From contig NZ_JAGSOJ010000006.1 in NCBI RefSeq assembly GCF_023684385.1, positions 214,394 to 278,393 of the forward strand: a stretch of 64,000 nucleotides of DNA, given 5' to 3'. Source of the stretch: Oceanirhabdus seepicola. Its GTDB lineage: Bacteria; Bacillota; Clostridia; Clostridiales; Clostridiaceae. Positions 17,004 through 25,807 of the stretch are shown piece after piece; position 1 is the stretch's first letter, and every line of letters starts with the position of its first letter. Both the position numbers and the translations under genes were made by a program. The notes beneath the pieces were generated by a model. The model was not told the origin of the DNA and made no database searches. It saw only the letters and a program-made list of their open reading frames with translations.

Positions 17004-17372
17004 ATGTACAAGAAAATTAATTACATATGTGTTGGACAAGGTGCAATAAGGGCTTGTGTAGTAACATTAATATTACTTATTATCTTTACTGGTATAACAT
17101 CTATATTCGGAGATAATGACTCTGTAAAATCTGTGGTGTATATGATAATAACATGCTTAAGTGTATTATACGGCGCATCATATGCTGCTAGTAAAGCAGG
17201 GAAAAAAGGATGGCTAGTAGGGTTGATGGTAGCGGCTATTTATAGTGTTTGTATTTACCTTGCATCAATTGGTGCAGGTAGAGAAAGTGTTTTCGTTATG
17301 AGAGATGTAGTTAGATTCTGTTTGGCCTTGGTAGTTGGAACATTATCCGGCATGCTTGGAATAAATATCTAG
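17004..17372 (+). CDS. TIGR04086-type small membrane protein
   Basis: 122 residues with four hydrophobic segments and no charged pocket motifs. The position directly between yajC and the SCIFF precursor, and the pattern of helices with the SYAASKAGKKGWLVGL loop, match the small membrane protein family commonly found there in clostridia. Role unknown; a link to Sec or to the SCIFF system is inferred from neighbourhood only. Confidence 0.8.
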   Translation: MYKKINYICVGQGAIRACVVTLILLIIFTGITSIFGDNDSVKSVVYMIITCLSVLYGASYAASKAGKKGWLVGLMVAAIYSVCIYLASIGAGRESVFVMRDVVRFCLALVVGTLSGMLGINI

Positions 17373-17505
17373 AAAAATTCATATATTATGATGAAAACAT
17401 AGAATAAAAGCTATATAAATGAAAAAGTATCCATATAAATACTTTTTTAAACTTTGTTTTTATGTTATAATAAATCAGAATAATTGGGATGAGAGGAGAT
17501 TAAAC

Positions 17506-17643
17506 ATGAAACACATTAAAATTATTAATAAGTCTAGCTTAAAAGACACATTAAAGAAGCCTGGTTGCAAAGAATGTGCAAACTCTTGTCAATCTGCATG
17601 TAAAACTTCATGTACAGTTGGAAACTTACAGTGTGAAAACTAA
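17506..17643 (+). CDS. scfA: SCIFF ribosomal peptide precursor (six Cys in forty-five residues)
   Basis: Exactly 45 residues with six cysteines at 21, 24, 28, 32, 36 and 43, the defining SCIFF pattern. The first 20 residues are a Lys-rich leader (opening MKHIKIINKS) with no Cys. Its partner maturase is the next gene. In studied homologues the maturase makes a thioether link from a core Cys to a Thr alpha-carbon; here TSCT and KTSC supply candidate Thr residues. The ATG at 17506 follows GAGAGGAG; an upstream ATG gives an unrelated N-terminal extension. The biological role of SCIFF is not known. A stable hairpin follows the gene. Confidence 0.95.
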   Translation: MKHIKIINKSSLKDTLKKPGCKECANSCQSACKTSCTVGNLQCEN

Positions 17644-17654
17644 AAAACATTTCG

Positions 17655-17680
17655 AAAGCAGTAACGTCAGTTACTGCTTT
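17655..17680 (+). terminator. Hairpin between SCIFF precursor and maturase
   Basis: Perfect 11-bp stem AAAGCAGTAAC/GTTACTGCTTT with a GTCA loop, 11 bases after the scfA stop, followed by GAGTTTGTT. A weak U-tract suggests partial termination or a 3'-end stabiliser that leaves more precursor than maturase mRNA. Confidence 0.65.
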
Positions 17681-17733
17681 GAGTTTGTTAAAGAATAGTA
17701 TTTGGAGTTTTTAACTAGAATTCCTATATTATT

Positions 17734-17772
17734 AGGCAAATGAGAAAAAATAACTTTTTTCTCAACAAGCCT
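17734..17772 (+). other. Second hairpin in the scfA-scfB gap
   Basis: GAGAAAAAA (17742-17750) pairs with TTTTTTCTC (17755-17763); outer AGGC (17734-17737) can pair with GCCT (17769-17772). Leader structure of unknown role. Confidence 0.45.
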
Positions 17773-17898
17773 TTAATTAAAGGCAATAAAATTAATTGAT
17801 AAGGTACATGAAAATAAATAACAAGTTAAATATCTGTCTCATACGGATTGGTTAGTTATTTGAATATGCCTAAATACGATAAATAGGAGGAAATGATA

Positions 17899-19266
17899 GT
17901 GGCTTTGATACATAAGTTTAAACAGGGAAATGATTATTTTGTTATTGATATCAATTCAGGATCACTTCATAAGATTGATGAGTTAGTATTTGATATTTTA
18001 GACGATGAAAAGTTTTTAGATTTAGAGATTGTAAAGAAAAATTTAAATGGTAAATATGAAAATCAAATGATAGAAGAAGCATATGAAGAATTGAAATACC
18101 TTGTGAATGAAGGGTATTTGTATTCAGAAGAATTATATAGAGATATAGCTATTAATGGGCAAGAAGGACCATCGTATATAAAGGCGCTATGCTTAAATAT
18201 TATTCATGATTGTAATCTTCAATGTAAATATTGTTTTGCAGATGAAGGTGAGTATCATGGTGGTAAGAAGAGGATGTCTGTCGATGTGGCTAAGAAAGCA
18301 ATTGACTTTGTTATAAAGAATTCTGGACCTAGAAAAAACATTGAGGTTGATCTTTTTGGAGGAGAACCTTTAATGGTTATGAAAGAAATTAAAGAAATTG
18401 TCCAATATGGTAGAGAAGCTGGAGTGAAACACGGGAAAAATATTAGATTCACTATGACTACTAATGCTACATTATTGAACGATGAGATCATTGAGTATTT
18501 AAATGAAAATATGGTAAATATTATTTTGAGTCTTGATGGAAGAAAGAATATTAATGATGCAATGAGACAAAGAAAAGATGGAACAGGAAGTTATGATACT
18601 ATACTTCCTAAGATTAAAAAAATGGTTGCTAAGAGAGATAAGGACAAAATGCACTATGTGAGAGGTACATTCACAAGAAATAATCTTGACTTTTTCCAAG
18701 ATGTAAAGCATTTTGTAGAAGAAGGATTTAAGGAGATTTCTATCGAACCAGTTGTTCTTCCATACGAAAATCCACTAGCTTTACAACCTGAAGATGTAGA
18801 AGTTATAAAGGCAGAGTATGATAAACTTTATAAATATATGGCTGAGAAAAATTCAAAAGGTGAAGGATTCAATTTCTATCATTTTAATGTGGATTTAAAG
18901 GGTGGGCCATGTATATATAAGAGAATAAGTGGATGCGGCGCTGGACATGAGTATGTAGCCATAACACCAGAAGGAGAAATATATCCATGTCATCAGTTTG
19001 TCGGACAAGAAGAATATAAAATGGGTACACTAGAGAGTGATGAATTGAATCAGGATATAATGAAAAAGTTCAAGAGTGCTCATATTTATAATAAAGAAAA
19101 GTGTACAGGGTGCTGGGCAAGATTCTACTGTAGTGGCGGTTGTCAAGCTAATAATCATAGTTTTAATGGGGATATGAATAAACCATATGAACTAGGTTGT
19201 GAACTTCAAAAGAAGAGAATTGAATGTGCTATTGCATTAAAAGCATTACAGATGGAAAAAGAATAA
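17899..19266 (+). CDS. scfB: SCIFF maturase, radical SAM/SPASM thioether-forming enzyme
   Basis: 455 residues. Domains in order: an N-terminal RiPP-recognition-like region (about 1-80, HKFKQGNDYFVIDINSG), the radical SAM core with C-x3-C-x2-C at residues 105, 109 and 112 (CNLQCKYC), and a C-terminal SPASM region with cysteines in SGCGAG, YPCHQF and KCTGCWARFYCSGGC for auxiliary [4Fe-4S] clusters. It modifies the SCIFF peptide encoded just upstream. Start: GTG 17899 lies eight bases after AGGAGG; the ATG at 17893 is only two bases away and is unlikely. Placed between yajC and secD. Confidence 0.93.
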   Translation: MALIHKFKQGNDYFVIDINSGSLHKIDELVFDILDDEKFLDLEIVKKNLNGKYENQMIEEAYEELKYLVNEGYLYSEELYRDIAINGQEGPSYIKALCLNIIHDCNLQCKYCFADEGEYHGGKKRMSVDVAKKAIDFVIKNSGPRKNIEVDLFGGEPLMVMKEIKEIVQYGREAGVKHGKNIRFTMTTNATLLNDEIIEYLNENMVNIILSLDGRKNINDAMRQRKDGTGSYDTILPKIKKMVAKRDKDKMHYVRGTFTRNNLDFFQDVKHFVEEGFKEISIEPVVLPYENPLALQPEDVEVIKAEYDKLYKYMAEKNSKGEGFNFYHFNVDLKGGPCIYKRISGCGAGHEYVAITPEGEIYPCHQFVGQEEYKMGTLESDELNQDIMKKFKSAHIYNKEKCTGCWARFYCSGGCQANNHSFNGDMNKPYELGCELQKKRIECAIALKALQMEKE

Positions 19267-19368
19267 AAAAAGAAAAGTCTTAAATTGGAAATATTGACTA
19301 TTTAACGTATAGGATTTATAATTAATTCTATGGATGTTGATTTAACTTGCGAGTAAAGGAGGATATAC

Positions 19369-20682
19369 ATGAAAAAAGGAAAAGGTACCTTAATATTTTT
19401 AATCATCGTTTTATTTGTAGGAATTTTTTCTTTTGCTACTTTTAATGGGCTTACAGTATTTAATACATATAAATTTAAGTCTATGGATGAAAGTATAGGA
19501 AAGGGATTGGATCTTGTTGGAGGGATTTCTGTAGTAGAAACTGTTCAAGATTACAACGTAAGTGATGAGGAGGTTCAAAAATATAAGGAGAGCAACCCAA
19601 ATGAGAGTGTTGCCACTATTAGAAGAACCTTAGAAGAAAGTGCAATGGCTAGAACTAAAGAACTAATTGAAATGAGAGTAAATAAATTAGGGATAAGTGA
19701 AACAGTTGTTGCAAGAGACGGGGAAGATAGAATCAGAATCGAAATACCAGGTGTATATGATTCTGAGGAAGTAATTAACCTTGTTGGTAAAACTGGTCAA
19801 CTTAAGTTTGTTGGTCCAGATGGTGAAACAATCTTAACTGGAGAAGATGTTGAGAGAGCGGTTGCTAGAAGAGATGAAATTGGAAGACCATTGGTTTCGT
19901 TGAATCTTAATAAAGAAGGCGCTGTGAAGTTTGAAGAAGCTACAAAAAAGTTCCTAAATCAACAAATTATAATATATTTAGATGAGGATGAAATTGTTAG
20001 TCCAACAGTATCAGCTGTTATTACAAGTGGAGATGCTGTTATAAACAATATTGAGAGTGAGCAGAGAGCAAGTAGTATTGCAAACTTAATCAACTCAGGA
20101 GCGCTTCCTGTTACATTAAAGGTTGAATCATATAATACTGTAGGTGCAACTTTAGGAGCAAACGCATATTCATTAAGTAAAACAGCAGGAATGATTGGAA
20201 TTCTAATCATTATGGTATTTATGATAATTTATTACAGAATACCTGGAATAATATCTTCAATCGCATTATTATTATTTGTTGTTTTAGATATGAATATTTT
20301 TGCAAGTTTAGGTGGGGTTTTAACGTTAGCAGGTATAGCAGGTTTACTTTTAACAATAGGTATGGCTGTAGATGCTAATGTGCTTATTTTTGAAAGAATA
20401 AAAGAAGAAATTAAACTTGGGAAATCACCAAGAACTGCTTTGGATGCAGGATATAGTAGAGCGTTAATTTCTATTGTAGATGCAAATGTAACTACATTAA
20501 TTGCTGCACTAATACTGTATTTCATAGGTACAGGAGCAGTTAAAGGATTTGCATTAACGTTATTGATTGGTATAGCTGTAAGTATGCTTACTGCTCTTGT
20601 GTTCACAAAATACATGTTAAAACTTGGAATGTCCATGGGTATACTTAAGAAACCTGGACACTTCGGTGTGAAAAGGGGGTAG
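19369..20682 (+). CDS. secD: Protein translocase subunit SecD
   Basis: 437 residues, RND-family half of the SecDF motor that uses the proton gradient to pull secreted proteins. N-terminal membrane helix, then the KGLDLVGGISVV motif, the periplasmic-side P1 domain (about 60-240) and a C-terminal six-helix bundle with GMAVDANVLIFERIKEE containing the proton-relay Asp. It is shorter than proteobacterial SecD, as usual for clostridia with separate secF. AAAGGAGG site; stop six bases before secF. Confidence 0.95.
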   Translation: MKKGKGTLIFLIIVLFVGIFSFATFNGLTVFNTYKFKSMDESIGKGLDLVGGISVVETVQDYNVSDEEVQKYKESNPNESVATIRRTLEESAMARTKELIEMRVNKLGISETVVARDGEDRIRIEIPGVYDSEEVINLVGKTGQLKFVGPDGETILTGEDVERAVARRDEIGRPLVSLNLNKEGAVKFEEATKKFLNQQIIIYLDEDEIVSPTVSAVITSGDAVINNIESEQRASSIANLINSGALPVTLKVESYNTVGATLGANAYSLSKTAGMIGILIIMVFMIIYYRIPGIISSIALLLFVVLDMNIFASLGGVLTLAGIAGLLLTIGMAVDANVLIFERIKEEIKLGKSPRTALDAGYSRALISIVDANVTTLIAALILYFIGTGAVKGFALTLLIGIAVSMLTALVFTKYMLKLGMSMGILKKPGHFGVKRG

Positions 20683-20688
20683 TGGAGT

Positions 20689-21570
20689 ATGCTAAAGATA
20701 GTTGAAAAGAGTAAAATTTGGTTTTCTATTTCCATAGCAATAATCGCAGTAGGACTATTCTTTATGTTTACAAATGGACTGAACTTTGGTATCGATTTTA
20801 AAGGTGGAACAGTTGTAAAGGTTGATTTCCAGAAAGAGATGAGTCAAGATGATAAAACAGAAATAGAAACAATAATTTCAAAATACTGTGATGTGGATGA
20901 TACTGAAATCAGAGTTGTTAATAAAACTGAAGTTGAATTATCATTTAAAGCTGATGCAATTGAAAAAGAAAGTATAGGTGCACTACATAAAGAAATTAAA
21001 GATAAGTTTGAGTTGAAAGATGATTACGTTTTATCAGAGAGCAACAAAGGGGCGTCTATAAGTAAAGAACTTACTAGAACGGCTTGGATTGCAGTTGTTG
21101 TTGCTACTATTGCCATGCTGATATATATAACTTTCAGATTTGAATTTACATTTGGTGTTGCAGCAGTTATTGCATTGTTACATGATATTTTAATAACATT
21201 GAGTATTTATGCTATTTTCGATGTTAAGATCAACACACCGTTTATTGCAGCAATGTTAACTATTCTAGGTTATTCTATAAATGACACTATCGTTGTATTT
21301 GATAGAGTAAGAGAGAATAAAAATAAAAATAGAAAGTTACCACTTAATGAATTAGCTAATAACAGTATAAGACAAACAATTTCAAGATCTATTAATACGT
21401 CTATTTCTACATTGATTACAATTATAATTTTATTTATTCTTGTACCATCAATTAGAGAATTTACACTTCCATTAATTGTTGGGGTAGTATCAGGATCTTA
21501 TTCATCAATATTCATAGCTAGTCCAGCTTGGGTAATGATTAGCAAGAAATTTAAAAAAGCTTATAAATAA
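20689..21570 (+). CDS. secF: Protein translocase subunit SecF
   Basis: 293 residues. N-terminal helix followed by NFGIDFKGGTVVKV, the SecF counterpart of the SecD G-rich motif, a short outer domain, and a C-terminal bundle with GYSINDTIVVFDRVRENK. It pairs with SecD. It starts six bases after secD with GTGGAG in the junction. The operon ends at a strong terminator right after the stop. Confidence 0.95.
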   Translation: MLKIVEKSKIWFSISIAIIAVGLFFMFTNGLNFGIDFKGGTVVKVDFQKEMSQDDKTEIETIISKYCDVDDTEIRVVNKTEVELSFKADAIEKESIGALHKEIKDKFELKDDYVLSESNKGASISKELTRTAWIAVVVATIAMLIYITFRFEFTFGVAAVIALLHDILITLSIYAIFDVKINTPFIAAMLTILGYSINDTIVVFDRVRENKNKNRKLPLNELANNSIRQTISRSINTSISTLITIIILFILVPSIREFTLPLIVGVVSGSYSSIFIASPAWVMISKKFKKAYK

Positions 21571-21576
21571 ATTTTT

Positions 21577-21605
21577 AAAAAAGCATGCATTCGCATGCTT
21601 TTTTT
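21577..21605 (+). terminator. Rho-independent terminator after secF
   Basis: 12-bp stem AAAAAAGCATGC with GCATGCTTTTTT, ATTC loop, ending in eight T. Confidence 0.9.
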
Positions 21606-21606
21606 A

Positions 21607-21714
21607 TTCTTTAGGAAATTGAATAATTTCATAAAGAATTTATCACATGTAATGTTGCTTATATCAATGGGTTATATGATTGTGTAAAATTGTACCAGTT
21701 CAATTTCTAAAGAA
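21607..21714. repeat. Inverted repeat with 16-17-bp arms around 75 bases
   Basis: Left arm 21607-21623 and right arm 21699-21714 are complementary except for one bulged base. The enclosed 75 bases show no ORF. It lies between the secF terminator and the structured RNA copy 2. It could be a small palindromic mobile element or a promoter-region structure. Confidence 0.55.
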
Positions 21715-21721
21715 TAAAAAA

Positions 21722-21842
21722 ATGAAGGGGTTGTAGGGGAAGTATTTCCCCTGCCGGTTTAAGATGGGTGCTCAGCAACGATAGTTGCGTCGAAGGGAAA
21801 CATAGGTTTCCCTAGCGAAGCGCGTGAAACGCGCCTTTTTTA
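21722..21842 (+). ncRNA. Structured RNA element, copy 2, with its own terminator
   Basis: Homologue of the element at 9575-9715, sharing GAAGGGGTTGTA, CCGGTTTAAG, AACGAT, CATAGG, TAG-GAAGC and TTTTAGT blocks. Hairpins: GGGGAA (21736-21741) with TTCCCC (21746-21751); GCAAC-GATA-GTTGC (21775-21788); GGGAAAC-ATAG-GTTTCCC (21795-21812, overlapping the conserved CATAGG); and a terminator GCGCGT-GAA-ACGCGC (21820-21834) followed by six T. The 3' terminator suggests a free small RNA or an attenuator. The next gene starts 160 bases downstream. Family unknown to me. Confidence 0.65.
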
Positions 21843-22000
21843 GTTGAGAACTTTTTAAAACCCTAGCAGTAATTAAATCCTCTTAAAACATTGTAATATT
21901 TCACGTTTTCAATTATAATATAAGATGTTTCTCTTTAGTTCGTTAAAAATTGACAAACAAGCTTAAGAGACAAAAAATCATTTTAGATAAGGGTAATATT

Positions 22001-22813
22001 ATGGCTTATAATTTGGAAAACAGTTTGAAGAGGGTTATTAATGCAATTACATATAGGGAAAAGATAGTAGTGTTCTCAAATAATGACTCTGAGAGTATTT
22101 TAAGTCTGTCATCATTATTGCTCACTTTGAGGTATTTGAATGCTGATGTTGAATACCTTACACCAAATGAGTTTACTTTAGATGGGAAGTTAACAAAGAA
22201 TTATATTGATAATTATATTAAAGCTTTTGGAGCTAAACTTGTAATATTAATTGGTTGTGATCTTCAATCTCATAAAGAAGATGAGATTTTGAGGGAAAAT
22301 GGCATCGATTTTATAGTAGTAAAAAAGGATGCTAAGTACTATCAAGAGAATTTCATTGTGAATGAGGCTAATATAGAAGGATATAGCAAAGAATGTATAA
22401 CAGATGCAATATTAGTCTTTGATATAATAGAAGCAATCTCATCCTATTATAGGACGGGTGTGTTCTATAAGTATACTGATTTAATAATGTTAGCTATAAT
22501 CAGTTCCGATTTGGCTATTAAGGATATAAATAGATTATTGATTAGATTAGGGATAGACAAATTACATAATACAAATAATTATGGGATAAAAGCATTATTT
22601 GAAATGAATGATATCAATGAAATAAATCTATCAACATTGCAGTTAGTGGTTGAAGGCGTTAAGCCTTCTCTTAACGCATTGGGAAGAATGGATGACTCGA
22701 AGATTCTAGTTGAGTTATTTACTACAGATAATCTGCAAAGAGCTAGACAGATTGCTAAGTATCTTATTAAAGAAAGTGAACAGAAAAGAATTCATGAAAA
22801 GAGGGCATATTGA
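22001..22813 (+). CDS. Degenerate RecJ-like DHH-superfamily protein
   Basis: 270 residues. In clostridia a RecJ-type single-strand exonuclease of nearly 600 residues often lies between secF and apt. Here the fold is recognisable (YREKIVVFSNNDSESILS as motif I region, LVILIGCDLQSH as motif II region, and GVKPSLNALGRMDDSKI of the DHHA1 part), but the DxD and DHH catalytic motifs are replaced (VVKKDAKYY where TDHH is expected), and the protein stops soon after the DHHA1 motif. So it is probably not a nuclease. The frame is intact and the ATG at 22001 has AAGGG upstream, so it may still be made. Confidence 0.72.
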   Translation: MAYNLENSLKRVINAITYREKIVVFSNNDSESILSLSSLLLTLRYLNADVEYLTPNEFTLDGKLTKNYIDNYIKAFGAKLVILIGCDLQSHKEDEILRENGIDFIVVKKDAKYYQENFIVNEANIEGYSKECITDAILVFDIIEAISSYYRTGVFYKYTDLIMLAIISSDLAIKDINRLLIRLGIDKLHNTNNYGIKALFEMNDINEINLSTLQLVVEGVKPSLNALGRMDDSKILVELFTTDNLQRARQIAKYLIKESEQKRIHEKRAY

Positions 22814-22980
22814 AATAAATTGTATGATGAGATATAATAATAAATAGATTGATTTTATTATATATTTATGAAAATTAACGTACATAGGTAATGTTTTTAA
22901 TAATTATAAGTATTTATAGATAATGAGGAAATACTTATATATTTCTATTTAAGAATAAATTAATATTAGGGGGCATAAAA

Positions 22981-23499
22981 TTGGATTTAAGAGATAGTAT
23001 TCGTATAATTGAAAACTTTCCTGTTGAAGGGATTAGTTTTAAGGATATAACGCCATTGTTGGCAGATGGAGAAGCGTTAAGGGAAGCAATAAATCAGATT
23101 GTTAACCACTTAAAGGATAAGAACATTGACATGATTGCTGGACCAGAGGCAAGAGGTTTCTTATTTGGGGTGCCAGTTGCTAATGAATTGGGAATTGGAT
23201 TTATTCCAGTGAGAAAACCAGGAAAGTTACCATATGATACTTATGCGGTTGAGTATGACTTGGAATATGGCAAAGATAGATTAGAAATTCATAAAGATGC
23301 TATAAAGCCTGGGCAGAGAATCGCTGTTGTTGATGACTTGTTGGCTACAGGTGGAACAGTAGCTGCAGTTTCTAAACTGATTGAAGAAGTTGGTGGAGAA
23401 GTAGCTTCTTTGAATTTTGTTATAGAACTAACTGATTTAAATGGAAGAGATAAATTACAAGGATATGATATAAACTCACTTATTAAATATGATATTTAA
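22981..23499 (+). CDS. apt: Adenine phosphoribosyltransferase
   Basis: 172 residues; adenine + PRPP to AMP, purine salvage. Visible: IRIIENFPVEGISFKDITPLL at the N-terminus, MIAGPEARGFLFG, VRKPGKLPYDTY flexible-loop region and the PRPP-binding VVDDLLATGGT. The TTG start follows AGGGGGC. It lies upstream of rel, the arrangement common in Firmicutes. Confidence 0.96.
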   Translation: MDLRDSIRIIENFPVEGISFKDITPLLADGEALREAINQIVNHLKDKNIDMIAGPEARGFLFGVPVANELGIGFIPVRKPGKLPYDTYAVEYDLEYGKDRLEIHKDAIKPGQRIAVVDDLLATGGTVAAVSKLIEEVGGEVASLNFVIELTDLNGRDKLQGYDINSLIKYDI

Positions 23500-23568
23500 A
23501 GAAAATTCCAATGATTAATTGCATAATTCGAAAGTATATAATATAATAATTTTATAAAAATAAGTATT

Positions 23569-23593
23569 AACGACTGGTTTATGACCAGTCGTT
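23569..23593 (+). terminator. Hairpin between apt and rel
   Basis: Perfect 10-bp stem AACGACTGGT/ACCAGTCGTT, 5-nt loop, followed by TAATTTA. Partial terminator or leader structure 20 bases before the rel start. Confidence 0.6.
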
Positions 23594-23612
23594 TAATTTA
23601 GGGGTAATTAGT

Positions 23613-25790
23613 ATGTTGATGAAACTGTTTAATATACTCGATGAAAATGGAAGTTATATTAATAAAAAATTCATAGAGAAAGCTTTTAGATTTGCTAATG
23701 ATGCACATGAGAATCAGAGAAGGAAATCTGGTGAGTTATACATTACTCATCCTCTTGAAGTGGCGTGTATCCTCGCTGAGATGAATTTAGACGAGAATAC
23801 TATAGCGGCAGCTTTATTACATGATGTGGTTGAAGATACTCATTATACATTTGATGATGTAAAGGTGGAATTCAATGAACAGGTTGCAATACTTGTTGAT
23901 GGTGTAACTAAATTAGAAAAGATAAAGTATAAGTCTAAGGAAGAAGAACAAGCAGATAATGTAAGAAAAATGGTTCTTGCTATGGCTAAGGACATTAGGG
24001 TTATACTAATTAAATTGGCCGATAGACTTCATAACATGAGAACACTAAAATATATGCCAATCGATAAACAAAAAGAAAAAGCAAAAGAGGCTATAGATAT
24101 ATATGCACCTCTTGCACATAGATTGGGAATTTCAAAAATTAAGTGGGAACTTGAAGACTTATCATTACGATATTTAGATCCTAATGAGTATTATAACCTT
24201 GTTCGTATGATTGCGGAAAAAAGAGCAGGAAGAGAGATGTTTATAAATAGCATCATAGATGAACTATCTGACAAACTGTCGGTAGCGGGTATTCAGTCAG
24301 AAATTGAAGGTAGGCCTAAACACTTCTACAGCATCTATAGAAAGATGATAAACAAGAATAAGAGTATTGATCAAATCTTTGATTTAACTGCTCTTAGAAT
24401 TCTTGTTGAAGATGTAGGGAGTTGTTATGCTGCGTTAGGTATAGTGCATACTTTATATAAACCTATTCCAGGTAGATTTAAAGATTATATTGCAATGCCA
24501 AAGCCTAATATGTATCAATCAATCCATACAACGCTTATTGGACCGCAAGGAAAAACATTTGAGATTCAAATTAGAACTATGGAAATGCATAAAACTGCTG
24601 AGTATGGGATAGCTGCTCATTGGAAATATAAAGAAGGGCAAACGGAAAATGGTGAGAATGATTTTGAAACTAAACTAACATGGTTAAGAGATATTCTTGA
24701 GTGGCAAGGGGAAACATCGGATGCTGCTGAGTTTATGGATTCATTTAAGATAGATCTGTTTTCTGATGAGGTCTTTGTATTTACACCAAGAGGAGATGTT
24801 ATAAATTTACCTTCGGAGTCTACTCCTGTTGACTTTGCGTATAGAATTCATACGGATATTGGACATAGATGTGTAGGAGCGAAAGTAAATAACAAAATAG
24901 TACCTATTGATTATAAGCTAAAAACAGGGCAGATTGTGGAAGTTATAGCTTCGCCTGGAATGAAGGCACCTAGTATAGGGTGGTTGTCTTTTGTGAAAAG
25001 TAATCAGGCTAAGAGCAAGATTAAAGCTTGGTTTAGAAAAGAACAGAGAGACGAGAACATCCGAGTTGGTAAAGAAATGATTGAAAAAGAATGTAAGAAG
25101 ATGAAGGTAGTTCTATATGAACTACTTTGTGAGGATAATGTTGAAAAGTTATTTAAAAGATTTAACATTAAGACTTACGAGGATCTTTTTGCAGAAGTAG
25201 GATCAGGAGAGGTTCTTCTTGACTATGTATTTAATAAGATTAGTGATCTTATTAAGACAAATAAAGAAAAACTTACAATCGAAGAGGAACAGGAGAGAAT
25301 CTCAGCACTTCTCAAGAGAGGTAATAAAGCTGATGAGAAAAATGGAGATGTTGTTATTAGGGGAGCTGACAATCTTATGGTCAGATTCGCAAAATGCTGT
25401 AATCCGGTTCCTGGGGACGATGTGATTGGTTATGTTACTAAAGGAAGAGGTATATCTATACACAGAAAAGACTGTAAAAATGCAAGTAATCTTTTGAAAA
25501 CAGAAGGTGAAAAGATAATAGATGTTAACTGGGGTAAAATTAAATCAAATGAATTCATCAGTGAAATTGAGATGAAGAGTGTTAATAGAGATGGTATTCT
25601 TGCTGATGTCATGGAATGTGTTGTAAAGTGTAAAACACCAGTATGTTCAATAAATGCAGTTACTCAAAGTGATGGTATTGCATTGATAAATTTAAAGATT
25701 AGAGTTAATAGTATTGAGCATATAAAGACTGTAATAAAGAAACTAAAGAAAATTGATGGAATTTTGGAGATATATAGACTGAAAAAGTAA
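23613..25790 (+). CDS. rel: Bifunctional (p)ppGpp synthetase/hydrolase
   Basis: 725 residues, long RelA/SpoT homologue. Order: HD hydrolase domain with intact LLHDVVEDT (H70-D71), synthetase domain with GRPKHFYSIYRKM and MPKPNMYQSIHTT, TGS domain with FTPRGDVINLPSESTPVDFAY, a C-terminal zinc/helical part with CCNPVPGDD, and an ACT domain at the end. Both catalytic halves are intact, so it should both make and break (p)ppGpp. It starts the rel-dtd-MBL-hemZ-aspS run, with dtd 17 bases after the stop. Confidence 0.96.
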   Translation: MLMKLFNILDENGSYINKKFIEKAFRFANDAHENQRRKSGELYITHPLEVACILAEMNLDENTIAAALLHDVVEDTHYTFDDVKVEFNEQVAILVDGVTKLEKIKYKSKEEEQADNVRKMVLAMAKDIRVILIKLADRLHNMRTLKYMPIDKQKEKAKEAIDIYAPLAHRLGISKIKWELEDLSLRYLDPNEYYNLVRMIAEKRAGREMFINSIIDELSDKLSVAGIQSEIEGRPKHFYSIYRKMINKNKSIDQIFDLTALRILVEDVGSCYAALGIVHTLYKPIPGRFKDYIAMPKPNMYQSIHTTLIGPQGKTFEIQIRTMEMHKTAEYGIAAHWKYKEGQTENGENDFETKLTWLRDILEWQGETSDAAEFMDSFKIDLFSDEVFVFTPRGDVINLPSESTPVDFAYRIHTDIGHRCVGAKVNNKIVPIDYKLKTGQIVEVIASPGMKAPSIGWLSFVKSNQAKSKIKAWFRKEQRDENIRVGKEMIEKECKKMKVVLYELLCEDNVEKLFKRFNIKTYEDLFAEVGSGEVLLDYVFNKISDLIKTNKEKLTIEEEQERISALLKRGNKADEKNGDVVIRGADNLMVRFAKCCNPVPGDDVIGYVTKGRGISIHRKDCKNASNLLKTEGEKIIDVNWGKIKSNEFISEIEMKSVNRDGILADVMECVVKCKTPVCSINAVTQSDGIALINLKIRVNSIEHIKTVIKKLKKIDGILEIYRLKK

Positions 25791-25807
25791 TATGAGAGGT
25801 GAATGTT

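Noticed and set aside
17419..17505. Extended N-terminus of the SCIFF precursor
   Set aside because: The SCIFF family has 45 residues; the ATG at 17506 gives exactly that with a strong ribosome site.
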